The notes below the pieces were generated by a model. The model was not told the DNA's origin, did not search any database, and was given only the letters and a program-made list of their open reading frames with translations. A stretch of 52,799 nucleotides of DNA, from the NCBI GenBank assembly GCA_024691105.1, contig JAILNY010000163.1:1-52799 (forward strand). Reading direction: 5' to 3'. The translations under genes and the position numbers were made by a program. Shown piece by piece: positions 9,001-15,814 of this stretch (position 1 is its first letter; the number at the start of each line of letters is the position of its first letter). This DNA comes from Treponema sp. (lineage in GTDB: Bacteria; Spirochaetota; Spirochaetia; Treponematales; Treponemataceae).

Positions 9001-9411
9001 TACAGGCCAGTCGTTTGAATTTTCTTTGAAGATACTTGTTTTTACGTTTTTAGGGAGCATCTTTCTGATATTTTCAATCTTATCGCGAACTTCGCTGGCA
9101 GCAGTTTCAAGGTTTGTTCCGTAATTAAATTTCAGACCGATTGTTGAATATCCTTCCGAAGAAGTAGAAGTCATTTTATTGAGATTTGAAAGGCTGGAAA
9201 GTTCTTCTTCTAGCACCTGAGTAACGGCAGTCTCTACCGACTGAGGACCTGCATTTTCATAAGTCGCCGAAACCATAAGAAAAGGTTCTTTTATATTCGG
9301 CCAGAGATTTACTTCAAGATTTGTAAATGTAAAAAGTCCAGTTAAAGCAATCAGTGCAAAAATAATTACTATAAGCACCGGATTACTCATTGTTTTTCTG
9401 GTTATATTCAT
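6004..9411 (-). CDS. RND-family (HAE1) efflux pump with a C-terminal PII-like domain
   Basis: The 1135-residue protein starts at ATG 9411, seven bases after GGAGG, with MNITRKTMSNPVLIVIIFAL as first membrane helix. Two RND halves are present, with periplasmic porter loops and twelve predicted membrane helices ending near VLIPVLYALMNKDEGTE. TM4 has the proton-relay region GIGMVVDASIV, and the TM10 region reads NNGIVLVDY rather than the AcrB-type Lys form. After the normal RND end a linker (SLSGLTGQSSTATAQAESL) leads to about 88 residues (1048-1135) that resemble the PG0541 transporter-associated, PII-like family: CEIIANQSVEDDI, then YGRGKSSRKLGNSVWPE and a KEKFPREGINLFVI ending. In related loci as I recall them this domain is a separate small protein, so this looks like a fusion. 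It pairs with the adaptor and channel at the other end of the locus. Confidence 0.93.
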   Translation of the reverse strand: MNITRKTMSNPVLIVIIFALIALTGLFTFTNLEVNLWPNIKEPFLMVSATYENAGPQSVETAVTQVLEEELSSLSNLNKMTSTSSEGYSTIGLKFNYGTNLETAASEVRDKIENIRKMLPKNVKTSIFKENSNDWPVMDIAVHGNRSDNELKYLADKTIKRVLAQANGVSQASVYGGRIPVVQVELSQNRLAVYNLSVSVISARLAAENLDLGGGKITENTWNYVLRTKGEYASVEEIGDTVISMVNGTAIRLSDVGKVYMGYKDASEEVFINGQPGVYISIKKQSGANSVKVADALYEKIEEVKSYLPSDIELEIINDDSVQIRDTLKILYSSAWQGILLAIIILFVFLKSFKSTFIISISIPFSIIITLLLMNIMGITLNIMTLTGLILGIGMVVDASIVMSDNIYSYRMRGTKAKVSAILGTQEMISSVMSGNLTTIVVFVPFLLFMKDLGFIALMAKDMIYTIVIAIISSLFVAIFLVPVLAGHYMPLTNRTENPVRNKALVFLYGFFDKGFEEIARVYKKLLGAALRHKGRTVIISFATLAVSFVLVPLLRIEMMPESENQIVQMTITLPTGTSLEKTTEIVHQFEKIVHDEIKGYKTVLASTGVSSGESESYASNLGNISIYLPTSKQQIDNSSTIKKKLASHFKDYPGVQFNFVSDSMESMTGVDIDIVVKSNDINAARTSSEQILALMQKMPNLTNSKMDMKYGLPQIEIEIDRKRAYSFGVSVEATAKEINGSVAGLAATKYRQSGNEYDVILSYQKKDKSSIPDLEKIMVQGRDGLVSLANFAKVKKNYGPTSINHENKARTIHLTAAINGNENAPVVEVQIKKAIRENLVLPGDVFVTFEGSWKNMKKQAIVFAKVIVLAILLVFGVMAGMYGSFKKPFINLFTIPFMFIGVLLIYFLTRQPISIMTMLGLVMLVGIVVNNGIVLVDYIGLLVARDSGVDEACLEAGVSRLRPVLMTTLTTILGMLPMSFTKDGSSSLVQPIGLCVVGGLLSSTFITLVLIPVLYALMNKDEGTELSLSGLTGQSSTATAQAESLRRCEIIANQSVEDDIIELLEKTIPNFEYTIDENLYGRGKSSRKLGNSVWPEMNFVMTAYISSDYEASVRDCVNQVKEKFPREGINLFVI
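6306..6328. repeat. Perfect 9-bp palindromic element inside the pump linker
   Basis: ATTGTCCGG at 6306-6314 is followed by a 5-base loop (TCAAG) and CCGGACAAT at 6320-6328. It lies in frame in the linker between the RND part and the PII-like domain and encodes part of LSGLTGQSS. No second full copy was found in the window. Confidence 0.7.
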
Positions 9412-9504
9412 TATGATGCCTCCTGTGCAAGGTCGTCGGTCAGAACGTACCTTGTCCACATTACGGAGGAATCTTAAATTATCATCTTTTATGCAAAATT
9501 ATAA

Positions 9505-9522
9505 AAACCTTTCTGAAACCTT
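9505..9522 (-). promoter_or_regulatory. Candidate OmpR-type operator/promoter of the RND pump gene
   Basis: On the minus strand AAGGTTT at 9522-9516 repeats as AAGGTTT at 9511-9505, an 11-base period. TATAAT at 9503-9498 follows immediately, so the repeats occupy the spacer and -35 area of that promoter; CATAAA slightly downstream is an alternative -10. The pattern TAAGGTTTYAGAAAGGTT is shared with the site before the TolC gene. Confidence 0.68.
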
Positions 9523-9527
9523 AAAGC

Positions 9528-9887
9528 TTAGTGACTATGATGCTCGCCGTGGTGATCGCATCTGGCTTCAAAGTTGCCTTTGAGTTCACCTTTTGCAAAT
9601 TTTTCGGCTGCTTCGTCTGCAGAGCCTGTAATGCCAGGAACTTCCTTTAAGCCGGCTGCGGCAATGGCATCAATAGCACCCTGCCCTCTGTTTCCAAGAA
9701 TCAGAGTTTCAACTCCAAGGCTCTTAAGGAATGGAGGAAGAGCGTGATGTCCGTTTCCACCATTATCGATTACTTCTGAAGAAATAACTTTTCCGTCTTC
9801 GATTTCGTAAATCTTAAAATACTGTGTTTTTCCAAAATGCTGGAATACATTTCCTGTTTCCTTTTCGTAAGTTGCTGCGATTTTCAT
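9528..9887 (-). CDS. NifX/NifB-like (dinitrogenase iron-molybdenum cofactor family) protein
   Basis: The 119-residue protein begins MKIAATYEKETGNVFQHFGK, with the YFKIYEIEDGKV and DNGGNGHHALPPFL features of the small NifX/NifB C-terminal-like family. Members bind iron-sulfur or iron-molybdenum type clusters; stand-alone copies in non-fixing anaerobes have no firm role. The C-terminus is a His-rich tail (CDHHGEHHSH) that could bind metal. A GGAGG site lies 5 bases before ATG. No nitrogenase genes are nearby, so a role in nitrogen fixation is not supported. Confidence 0.85.
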   Translation of the reverse strand: MKIAATYEKETGNVFQHFGKTQYFKIYEIEDGKVISSEVIDNGGNGHHALPPFLKSLGVETLILGNRGQGAIDAIAAAGLKEVPGITGSADEAAEKFAKGELKGNFEARCDHHGEHHSH

Positions 9888-9935
9888 ATAACCTCCATAT
9901 GAACTATGTCTAATATTATAATGGAAAAGACGCTG

Positions 9936-10508
9936 TTATGCATATTCCTCTTTCACTACTCTCATAAAATACGCTTCACCGTTCTGCTTGAGCCATTTGT
10001 TGCAGCGTTTGTAATCCGGGAAAATACGAAGTACTTCGTCATAAAACTCGCGGGAATGATTCATGTGACGGCGGTGACATAATTCATGAACTACTATGCT
10101 GTCAAGAATTTCTGGTGGCATTAAAACAAGAAGACAGTTGAAGTTTAAATTCCCGTCAACTGAACAGCTTCCCCAGCATGACTTTTGCAGGCGGATAAAA
10201 ATGCGGTTGTATGAAATTCCGGAAAGTTTTGCGTAGTACTCAACCCGCGCTGGAATCACTTTCTTAGCCTTCTTCTTAAGCTGCTTAATGTCATCTGGCG
10301 TGAGCGGTCCCATGGAAGCAGCAAGTGCAGTCTGCTGTTCTAACTTTGCCATCTGCTTTATAATCCACTCTTTTTTTTCCAGGATGAATTGTTCAGCGTC
10401 ACTTGTAGAAGTTCCAAGCGGCACTTTAACGATGACTTTTTTATCATCTGCCACCTGAATGGTCATTGTGCGTCGTCTTGATTTATGGATTACGTAGTTT
10501 ACTTCCAT
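9936..10508 (-). CDS. YgjP-like M48-type metallopeptidase (DUF45)
   Basis: The 190-residue protein carries the zinc motif HELCH at residues 141-145 (VVHELCHRRHMNHSREFYDE) and the CWGSCSVDGNLNFNC segment typical of the YgjP/DUF45 family. It starts MEVNYVIHKSRRRTMTIQV, matching the family's RRRT-type N-terminus. It is likely a cytosolic zinc hydrolase; the physiological substrate is unknown. There is no ribosome binding site, and a promoter -10 lies only six bases before the ATG, suggesting leaderless translation. Confidence 0.9.
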   Translation of the reverse strand: MEVNYVIHKSRRRTMTIQVADDKKVIVKVPLGTSTSDAEQFILEKKEWIIKQMAKLEQQTALAASMGPLTPDDIKQLKKKAKKVIPARVEYYAKLSGISYNRIFIRLQKSCWGSCSVDGNLNFNCLLVLMPPEILDSIVVHELCHRRHMNHSREFYDEVLRIFPDYKRCNKWLKQNGEAYFMRVVKEEYA

Positions 10509-10514
10509 TGTTTA

Positions 10515-10542
10515 ATTATAGTTCTTTTCGGGGACTAGGCAA
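10515..10542 (-). promoter_or_regulatory. Promoter of the YgjP-like gene, leaderless type
   Basis: Minus strand: TTGCCT (10542-10537), 16-bp spacer, TATAAT (10520-10515), then 6 bases to ATG at 10508. No Shine-Dalgarno sequence can fit between the predicted start of transcription and ATG. Confidence 0.65.
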
Positions 10543-10571
10543 TAGAGTTGATTGCAAATACTTTCTGTATT

Positions 10572-10925
10572 TTACTTTCTTATGAACTCTTTATCTGATT
10601 CCGGCACCCCGCTTTCGTCAGAAACAAAGCGTTCTACTGTCATGTGAAGATCGTACTTGTCACGAAGCTCGGCGATTGTTTTCATCATTGGAGATGCGTG
10701 GTGTACATCAATCGCTTCCTGATTTTCCCAGGAATCAATCAAAAGAATCTCGTCCTCTGCCGCAGCGCCCGATGCAATCTCTTTGAACGGAATATAATAT
10801 TCATAACGAAGGTTCCCCTTCTCTGCACGGATTTTTTCAACAGTACCAGAAGAAATCATCTCTTCTGCAAACTTGCGTGCATTTCCATTTTTTCCTTTAT
10901 AACGAAGATTTACAGTTATACTCAT
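10572..10925 (-). CDS. Antibiotic biosynthesis monooxygenase (ABM) family protein, quinol monooxygenase-like
   Basis: The 117-residue protein has the ferredoxin-like ABM fold features: MSITVNLRYKGKNGNARKF, a central GNLRYEYYIPF strand, ILLIDSWENQEAIDVHHAS and a C-terminal ERF strand. Small ABM proteins of the YgiN kind oxidise quinols or related compounds as dimers, without a cofactor. GAGGAAAAG precedes ATG. It lies 20 bases downstream of the cyclophilin-like gene and is probably the last gene of that operon. The C-terminal tail after ERFVSDESG is longer than usual. The substrate is not predictable. Confidence 0.8.
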   Translation of the reverse strand: MSITVNLRYKGKNGNARKFAEEMISSGTVEKIRAEKGNLRYEYYIPFKEIASGAAAEDEILLIDSWENQEAIDVHHASPMMKTIAELRDKYDLHMTVERFVSDESGVPESDKEFIRK

Positions 10926-10945
10926 AAGTCTTTTCCTCTTACTCT

Positions 10946-11383
10946 TTATTTCTCAACAGAAAAAACTGCCGTAACATTTCCTTTTCCCAGAATCCTTTTC
11001 AATTCTTCCTGGCTTATGCCTTCAATTTTTCCGAGTCGCGTAAAGTTCCAGCTGTTTATATCATAGTAAATTGTAATTTGATTTCCCTGATACAAAATGA
11101 TATCACCCGCGCTGGTTGTAATCTGTTTGTCATTTCTTGGAAGTGATGTACCAAGCGAACCGACTTTTTCAAAGCTGCCGTAGTCGTGCATATCTATCGT
11201 AACAGGCCCTTTCTTAAGAAGCTCGTAGAACGCCTTTGCCGAAGAATTTTCTTCAAGCTGCGCTGTAAGCGTGTGATTTTCACTATCACTTGTGATGTCA
11301 ATTTTGATTTTCATAGACTTTTCCTTTGCAAAAGCAGAGACTGTAATTACTACACATAAAAGAATTGCAAATATTTTCTTCAT
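10946..11383 (-). CDS. Exported cyclophilin-like fold protein
   Basis: The 145-residue protein has a signal peptide MKKIFAILLCVVITVSAFA and then the cyclophilin_like pattern: IKIDITSDSENHTLTAQLEEN, SAKAFYELLKKGPVTIDMHDYG, EKVGSLGTSLPRND, and GDIILYQGNQITIYYD. These proteins have the cyclophilin beta-barrel, but prolyl isomerase activity is not established for this family. GGGGGT lies before ATG. Its operon partners are the flavodoxin and hydrolase upstream, as in related anaerobes where this small protein accompanies flavodoxin and aldo/keto reductase genes. Confidence 0.85.
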   Translation of the reverse strand: MKKIFAILLCVVITVSAFAKEKSMKIKIDITSDSENHTLTAQLEENSSAKAFYELLKKGPVTIDMHDYGSFEKVGSLGTSLPRNDKQITTSAGDIILYQGNQITIYYDINSWNFTRLGKIEGISQEELKRILGKGNVTAVFSVEK

Positions 11384-11401
11384 TTTTACCCCCTGTTGTT
11401 T

Positions 11402-11542
11402 CTACCAGCTTTCACCTGTTAGTGTCCAGGGACCGAGTCCAAGAACAGGCATTTCATAACCGGAATTAACTTTGCGAATTGCTGCATGACATGAAAGCAT
11501 AAAACCTGTAACGAGTAAAACTTCTAAAAGTAATTTTTTCAT
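11402..11542 (-). pseudogene. Aldo/keto reductase remnant (46 residues)
   Basis: A 46-codon frame starts at ATG 11542 after GGAG, with a lipoprotein-like signal (VTGFMLSC) and then GYEMPVLGLGPWTLTGES, the first beta-strand region of aldo/keto reductases (typically GxxMPxLGLGTWxL). It stops with TAG at 11404-11402, where an intact enzyme would continue for some 250-300 residues. The next gene follows within 18 bases, so the rest has been deleted. Its ATG overlaps the stop of the preceding remnant as ATGA, an original operon junction. It could still be translated but has no catalytic residues. Confidence 0.72.
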
Positions 11543-11785
11543 TTTTTCTTCTCCTGTAAAAGTTTTGCTATAATGTGACTGATTGCCGCAAACAAAAAAA
11601 GGATTGCGATGTAATCCAATATGAAAACGACATATCCTTTTTCCAAGTCAAAGAAAAAGAACTGTTGCCTTAAAATGAGATACTTCCATACGCCACGGCA
11701 CATAAACGCATATATGCCATATAAGTACAATCGAAACGAGAGTCATCAAAATATCTAACGGCATGCAGATTTTTTTTGTATTCAT
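11539..11785 (-). pseudogene. DUF4405 membrane protein remnant with internal deletion
   Basis: ATG 11785 (overlapping the flavodoxin stop as TAATG) opens MNTKKICMPLDILMTLVSIV, a DUF4405-type N-terminus. After about 20 residues the homology continues in another frame from 11730 with LYLYGIYAFMCRGVWKY, QFFFFDLEKG, FILDYIAILFLFAAI and SHIIAKLLQEKKK, the family's C-terminal region. An internal stretch of probably more than 100 residues with the central membrane helices is gone, and the junction is out of frame. The stop TGA at 11541-11539 overlaps the next ATG. DUF4405 proteins are often neighbours of flavodoxin and aldo/keto reductase genes. Confidence 0.72.
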
Positions 11786-12312
11786 TATTTTAAAAGCCCT
11801 TCAACGTACTTCTTGATGTCAGCACCACTGCCGCGAGTAAAGTCTTTTCCGCCTTTGAAATCTGAACCTTTTGCGAACTTTGCTAAATCACTTACACTTC
11901 GTCCAAGACCGCTTCCACCGCTTGTGCAGAGAGTAACAAGTTTCTTTCCATCCCACTTCTGGCTTTCAACAAAGGTGTAAACAATTTTTGGAGCATAAGC
12001 CCACCAGATCGGATAGCATACGATTACGGTGTCGTAGCCGCTGATATCAATCTTATTCGCAATTGCCGGTCTGCTCTTAGGATCGTTGCACTCAATAGAA
12101 GAGAGCGACTTCTTATCGTTCCAGTTCAAATCTGCTGATGTATATTTATGAACAGGCTGAATCTCAAAAATATCAGCTCCCATTTCTGTAGCAACTGACT
12201 TCGCCATTTTTTCTGTAGTTCCAGTTGCGGAAAAATACACAACCTCTGTTTTAGCAAATGCTCCTGCCATAACAAATCCTCCAATTAAAAGTGTAAGAAT
12301 AAGTTTTTTCAT
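11785..12312 (-). CDS. Exported flavodoxin
   Basis: The 175-residue protein has a signal peptide (MKKLILTLLIGGFVMAGAFA) followed directly by a flavodoxin domain. The FMN phosphate loop is FSATGTTEKMA, the ring-contacting loop is YPIWWAYAPKIV, and the third loop is CTSGGSGLGRSV. Export is unusual for classical flavodoxins but common for this NADPH-quinone-like subgroup in gut anaerobes. GGAGG precedes ATG. It is co-transcribed with the alpha/beta hydrolase upstream and the deleted DUF4405 and aldo/keto reductase genes downstream, implying a small-molecule reduction pathway at the envelope. Confidence 0.92.
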   Translation of the reverse strand: MKKLILTLLIGGFVMAGAFAKTEVVYFSATGTTEKMAKSVATEMGADIFEIQPVHKYTSADLNWNDKKSLSSIECNDPKSRPAIANKIDISGYDTVIVCYPIWWAYAPKIVYTFVESQKWDGKKLVTLCTSGGSGLGRSVSDLAKFAKGSDFKGGKDFTRGSGADIKKYVEGLLK

Positions 12313-12337
12313 GGTATGCCTCCGTTTGTATACCTGG

Positions 12338-13345
12338 TTATTTTAAGTTTGCCTCAAAGAAATTCTGCAGCTTTGCCCACGGAATAAAGTTGCCGTTTCC
12401 ACCGTCGTAAAGGTCGCAGTGAGTTGCGCCCGGAATAATCATAAGTTCTTTGTTCGCAGTGAACTTGCTGTCTTTTACCATATCGTTGTAAGCAGTCTCG
12501 CCCATATAGCGGCTGTGAGCTTTTTCGCCGTGAACAATGAGCACCGCATTCTGAATCTCGTTTGCATAGCAAAAAAGCTTAGTGTTCATAAGCGAAGTAG
12601 AAGCAGTGTTTGCCCAGCCCATGTTAGAGTTAAGCGAGCGGGGATGATAGCCTCTCTTTGTCTTGTAGTAATCCCAGTACTGCCCAAAAAACTCAGGGTC
12701 GCCCGGGCGCTCATCTGGAAGTCCGCCGACAGTCGGATATTCGCCAGAATTTTGCGCCTTAGCAAAAAGTTCCGTTCGGGCCTTGTTCACCGCAACGCGT
12801 GCAGCCTGACGAGATTCAGCATTATCAGCCGAATCAAAATATCCCTTGTTTGTAACGCGGGCCATATCGTACATAGTCATTACGGCTGTAGCTTTTACAC
12901 GGGTATCGATGCAGGCAGTATTCAAAGCCCAGCCACCCCAGCCGCAAATACCAATGATTCCAATTTTCTCCGGATCCACTTCTGGAAGATTAGAAAGAAA
13001 ATCAACCGCCGCCTGGAAGTCTTCCGTGTTGATGTCCGGGCTGTTCATATAGCGGGGCTGTCCTCCAGATTCCCCAGTGAATGAAGGATCAAAAGCAATA
13101 GTAAGAAAGCCAAGCTCCGCCATCTTGTTAGCATAGAAGCCCGAAGCCTGTTCCTTTACCGCACCAAAAGGTCCGCACACCGCAAGTGCTGCAAGTTTCC
13201 CGCCAGCCGGGGCAGTCTTCGGCACATACATATCAGCCGCAATTGTAATTCCAAAATGATTTGCAAAAGTAACCTTCTTGTGACTAACCTTATCCGTAAG
13301 TTTAAAAGTCTTATCCCATTTAGTATCTAATTTAAGTTCTTCCAT
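12338..13345 (-). CDS. Alpha/beta hydrolase (dienelactone hydrolase/YcjY-like) with Cys nucleophile
   Basis: The 335-residue protein has a dienelactone-hydrolase-like fold: FGITIAADMYVPKT, FDPSFTGESGGQPRY, then the nucleophile elbow GICGWGGWA with Cys134 in place of Ser, and a C-terminal GATHCDLYDGG with the catalytic His. Cysteine nucleophiles occur in dienelactone hydrolases. There is no signal peptide. GAGGTG precedes ATG. It is the first gene of the leftward redox operon and is divergent from a LysR-type regulator, which probably controls it. The substrate is unknown; the neighbours suggest an ester or lactone. Confidence 0.88.
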   Translation of the reverse strand: MEELKLDTKWDKTFKLTDKVSHKKVTFANHFGITIAADMYVPKTAPAGGKLAALAVCGPFGAVKEQASGFYANKMAELGFLTIAFDPSFTGESGGQPRYMNSPDINTEDFQAAVDFLSNLPEVDPEKIGIIGICGWGGWALNTACIDTRVKATAVMTMYDMARVTNKGYFDSADNAESRQAARVAVNKARTELFAKAQNSGEYPTVGGLPDERPGDPEFFGQYWDYYKTKRGYHPRSLNSNMGWANTASTSLMNTKLFCYANEIQNAVLIVHGEKAHSRYMGETAYNDMVKDSKFTANKELMIIPGATHCDLYDGGNGNFIPWAKLQNFFEANLK

Positions 13346-13413
13346 TTTGACACCTCGCTATCAGAATACAGGACAAAAGAGCACATTACAAATACTTTAT
13401 TTTTATAATAATT

Positions 13414-13430
13414 TATGCCTTTTAAGCATA
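13414..13430. promoter_or_regulatory. Candidate LysR-type operator between divergent genes
   Basis: TATGC-N7-GCATA is a perfect 5-bp dyad and contains a T-N11-A core (TGC-N7-GCA), the classical LysR-family binding pattern. It lies between the hydrolase start (13345) and the regulator start (13464), where a shared operator would be expected. Confidence 0.55.
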
Positions 13431-13463
13431 GATTACACCAAGAACCTGTGTTACACTAAAAAT

Positions 13464-14354
13464 ATGGAACTCCGCGTATTAAAATATTTTATTACAATCG
13501 CCCAGGAACAGAACATCTCGCGTGCCGCAGAAATCATCCATATCACCCAGCCAACCCTTTCACGCCAGATAATAGAACTTGAAGAAGAACTTGGCGTTCA
13601 ACTTTTTGAACGAAATCGCCAGAACCGTAAATTTATTCTCACCGACGAAGGCGTACGCTTTTACAATTATGCCGTACAGATCACAGAGCTTTCCGAAAAA
13701 TCAATAGAAGAATTCAAAACAGACAGCTCCCAGATTTCAGGAAAAATCTACATCGGAGCCGGAGAAACAAAATCACTTTCCAGCATTGCAGACGCCTTCA
13801 AAAGAATCAGACAAAGCCACCCCAAAATAGAAGTCAGTCTTTTCAGCTCAGATTCAAGCATCATCTGCGAACGCCTTGACCGTGGCCTGTGCGACTTCGG
13901 AGTTTTCATCGGCTTCAAGAGCGTAGAAAAATATAATCATCTTACCCTTCCGCGAAAAGACCGCTGGGGCCTCATCACAACAAAGGACAATCCGCTTGCA
14001 AAATACAAGAAAATCAAAAAAGAAAATCTGCTGGAACATTACGAAGCGTTTTTGCTGTCAGCACAGGCAGTAAAAAACCATGACCTTCTGAACTGGTTTG
14101 GCGGCTCAATAGAAAAATACAATATGATTGGAACTTATAATCTTTTGTATAACGCCACAGTATTTACCTGCCAGGGCCTTGCATCGTGCGTTTGTCTCGA
14201 AGGCCTTTCAGACATCAGCCCGGAAAGCCCGTTATGCTTTATTCCGCTCGATCCGCCGATTTACAGCGAAGTATATCTCGTATGGAAAAAAGACCGCGAA
14301 CTTTCCAAGGCCGCAAAGGTCCTTCTGGAAGAAGTTCGGAAAGCCTGTAAGTAA
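13464..14354 (+). CDS. LysR-family transcriptional regulator
   Basis: The 296-residue protein begins MELRVLKYFITIAQEQNISR and has the LysR winged helix-turn-helix (RAAEIIHITQPTLSRQIIEL), followed by the linker helix and a periplasmic-binding-type effector domain from about residue 90 (GKIYIGAGETKS). ATG 13464 is chosen because the family starts at this point and upstream codons are intergenic. It is divergent from the hydrolase/flavodoxin operon with a T-N11-A dyad between them, so it likely activates that operon in response to an unknown small molecule and represses itself. Confidence 0.93.
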   Translation: MELRVLKYFITIAQEQNISRAAEIIHITQPTLSRQIIELEEELGVQLFERNRQNRKFILTDEGVRFYNYAVQITELSEKSIEEFKTDSSQISGKIYIGAGETKSLSSIADAFKRIRQSHPKIEVSLFSSDSSIICERLDRGLCDFGVFIGFKSVEKYNHLTLPRKDRWGLITTKDNPLAKYKKIKKENLLEHYEAFLLSAQAVKNHDLLNWFGGSIEKYNMIGTYNLLYNATVFTCQGLASCVCLEGLSDISPESPLCFIPLDPPIYSEVYLVWKKDRELSKAAKVLLEEVRKACK

Positions 14355-14448
14355 AAACTTGATAGCAGAAAGAAGTAATTTCTACTTCCCATTCAAATTC
14401 AAAATAACCACTATTCTTCAAAGCATTGTAATCTGATTTCCCTGCTTC

Positions 14449-14859
14449 TTAATATTTAATCAATTTCTTAATCAAATGAAACTTCTTGTTTCCGATTGGA
14501 ATATCATTCAGCTCACTGATTGTTTCATAACCATGTTTCTTATAAAACTCCGGAGCCTGCCAAGACATTGTATCAACATGCACAGAATGACAGCCGCGTT
14601 TAATCGCCTCAGATTCTGCGGCCTTCAAAAGCTGAGTTCCGAGCCCCTGCTTTCTGTGATTTTCATCAACCCAAAGAATATCAATATGCATCCAGCCCCA
14701 GTATGTACCACCAAGAATTCCAGCGATGATATTTCCGTCGTTATCATATTCAACAATATTCAAAAGTTCATGATTATCCGGGCCGACTTTCTGGTCATTG
14801 AATTTCTGTAATGCGTTATTTACAAAGTCTATTTCTTTCTCTGTAGGATTATAATTCAT
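14449..14859 (-). CDS. GNAT family N-acetyltransferase
   Basis: The 136-residue protein is a single GNAT domain: IDILWVDENHRKQGLGTQLL contains the acetyl-CoA pyrophosphate loop (Q/RxxGxG/A type, RKQGLG), followed by AESEAIKRGCHSVHVDTMSW and the beta6-beta7 part APEFYKKHGYETI. GGAGAG lies 8 bases before ATG. It has no obvious operon partner: the LysR gene converges on it and the next leftward gene upstream is 67 bases away. The substrate is unknown. Confidence 0.9.
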   Translation of the reverse strand: MNYNPTEKEIDFVNNALQKFNDQKVGPDNHELLNIVEYDNDGNIIAGILGGTYWGWMHIDILWVDENHRKQGLGTQLLKAAESEAIKRGCHSVHVDTMSWQAPEFYKKHGYETISELNDIPIGNKKFHLIKKLIKY

Positions 14860-14926
14860 CGTTTTCTCTCCTGCACTTAATTAATCCTGATAATGCTTCT
14901 AAAGTATTATATCTGACTTCCAACAC

Positions 14927-15808
14927 TTAAAACAAACTCGGCTGAAGAGGATCCGTGTCCGGAAATTCTTCAATCCACTTAAATACAGAATCAACTCCAA
15001 ACATGATATTGTTTTTGCGGCATGCATCAGACAAACGCGACATAAGCTCACGCTCATGCTGGCTTGAAACTTCGTATCTGTTGCCGTAAGTTTTGATGTA
15101 GCGCTCTTTGAGGCCCGCAAACCGACTGTCAGAAGAAGCAAGCCTGTCTAATGCGGCATAAAAATATTCCCGGTTACCATCGCGCAAAGTCAAACCTATT
15201 CCAAAACAGATAATCGCCTTTACTCCAGAGCGCACACAGTAATCAATTATACCATCGATATTTTCTTTTGTGTCATTAATAAACGGAAGAAGCGGACTAA
15301 ACCAGACCACAGTCGGAATACCCGCATCACGGCATGCACACAAAACTTCAAAGCGCCGGCTTGTCGGACAGACAACAGGCTCAATCTTTCGGCAAAGTTC
15401 ATCGTCAAAAGTTGTAAGTGTCATCTGAACAACGGCCTTTGTCTTTTTGTTAATCCGCTCAAGAACATCCAGGTCGCGTAAAACAAGATCAGATTTTGTA
15501 ATCAGCGTTGCACCAAAATTATAACGGTCAATTATTTCAAGACAATGCCGCATAAGGCAAAGTTCTTTTTCCGCAGGAATATAAGGATCGCACATTGAGC
15601 CCGTTCCAATCATACAGCGCTTCCGCTTTTTTCTAAGAGCATCTTCCAATAGTTCCGGCGCATTCTGCTTTACTTCGATATCCTCAAAATCATGCGTAAA
15701 CTGATAACACCTGCTTCGCGAGTCACAGTAAATGCAGCCATGAGAACATCCGCGATAGATGTTCATGCTTCGTGGAGTCAGAATTGATTTTGCGTTTACA
15801 AAGTGCAT
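14927..15808 (-). CDS. Radical SAM protein, spore photoproduct lyase-like/Rv2578c type
   Basis: The 293-residue protein begins MHFVNAKSILTPRSMNIYRG and has the radical SAM Cys triad as CX3CX2C at Cys21, Cys25 and Cys28 (RGCSHGCIYCDSR). The body matches the SPL-family radical SAM group: GTGSMCDPYIPAEKE, ATLITKSDLVLRDLD, then QMTLTTFDDELCRKIEP. It would cleave S-adenosylmethionine to form a 5'-deoxyadenosyl radical; the substrate is unknown for this subgroup. ATG 15808 fits the family start. No ribosome binding site is visible; a TATAAT lies six bases upstream and a dyad sits at the -35 position. Confidence 0.88.
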   Translation of the reverse strand: MHFVNAKSILTPRSMNIYRGCSHGCIYCDSRSRCYQFTHDFEDIEVKQNAPELLEDALRKKRKRCMIGTGSMCDPYIPAEKELCLMRHCLEIIDRYNFGATLITKSDLVLRDLDVLERINKKTKAVVQMTLTTFDDELCRKIEPVVCPTSRRFEVLCACRDAGIPTVVWFSPLLPFINDTKENIDGIIDYCVRSGVKAIICFGIGLTLRDGNREYFYAALDRLASSDSRFAGLKERYIKTYGNRYEVSSQHERELMSRLSDACRKNNIMFGVDSVFKWIEEFPDTDPLQPSLF

Positions 15809-15814
15809 ATATGA

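Noticed and set aside
9528..9887. Nitrogen fixation role for the NifX-like gene
   Set aside because: No nif structural or assembly genes are in the window, and stand-alone members are common in non-fixing anaerobes.
12419..13084. Long plus-strand reading frame (221 codons) opposite the alpha/beta hydrolase
   Set aside because: The minus strand has a complete hydrolase with motifs and a ribosome binding site; the opposite frame has basic, Ser/Val-rich composition without a family match.
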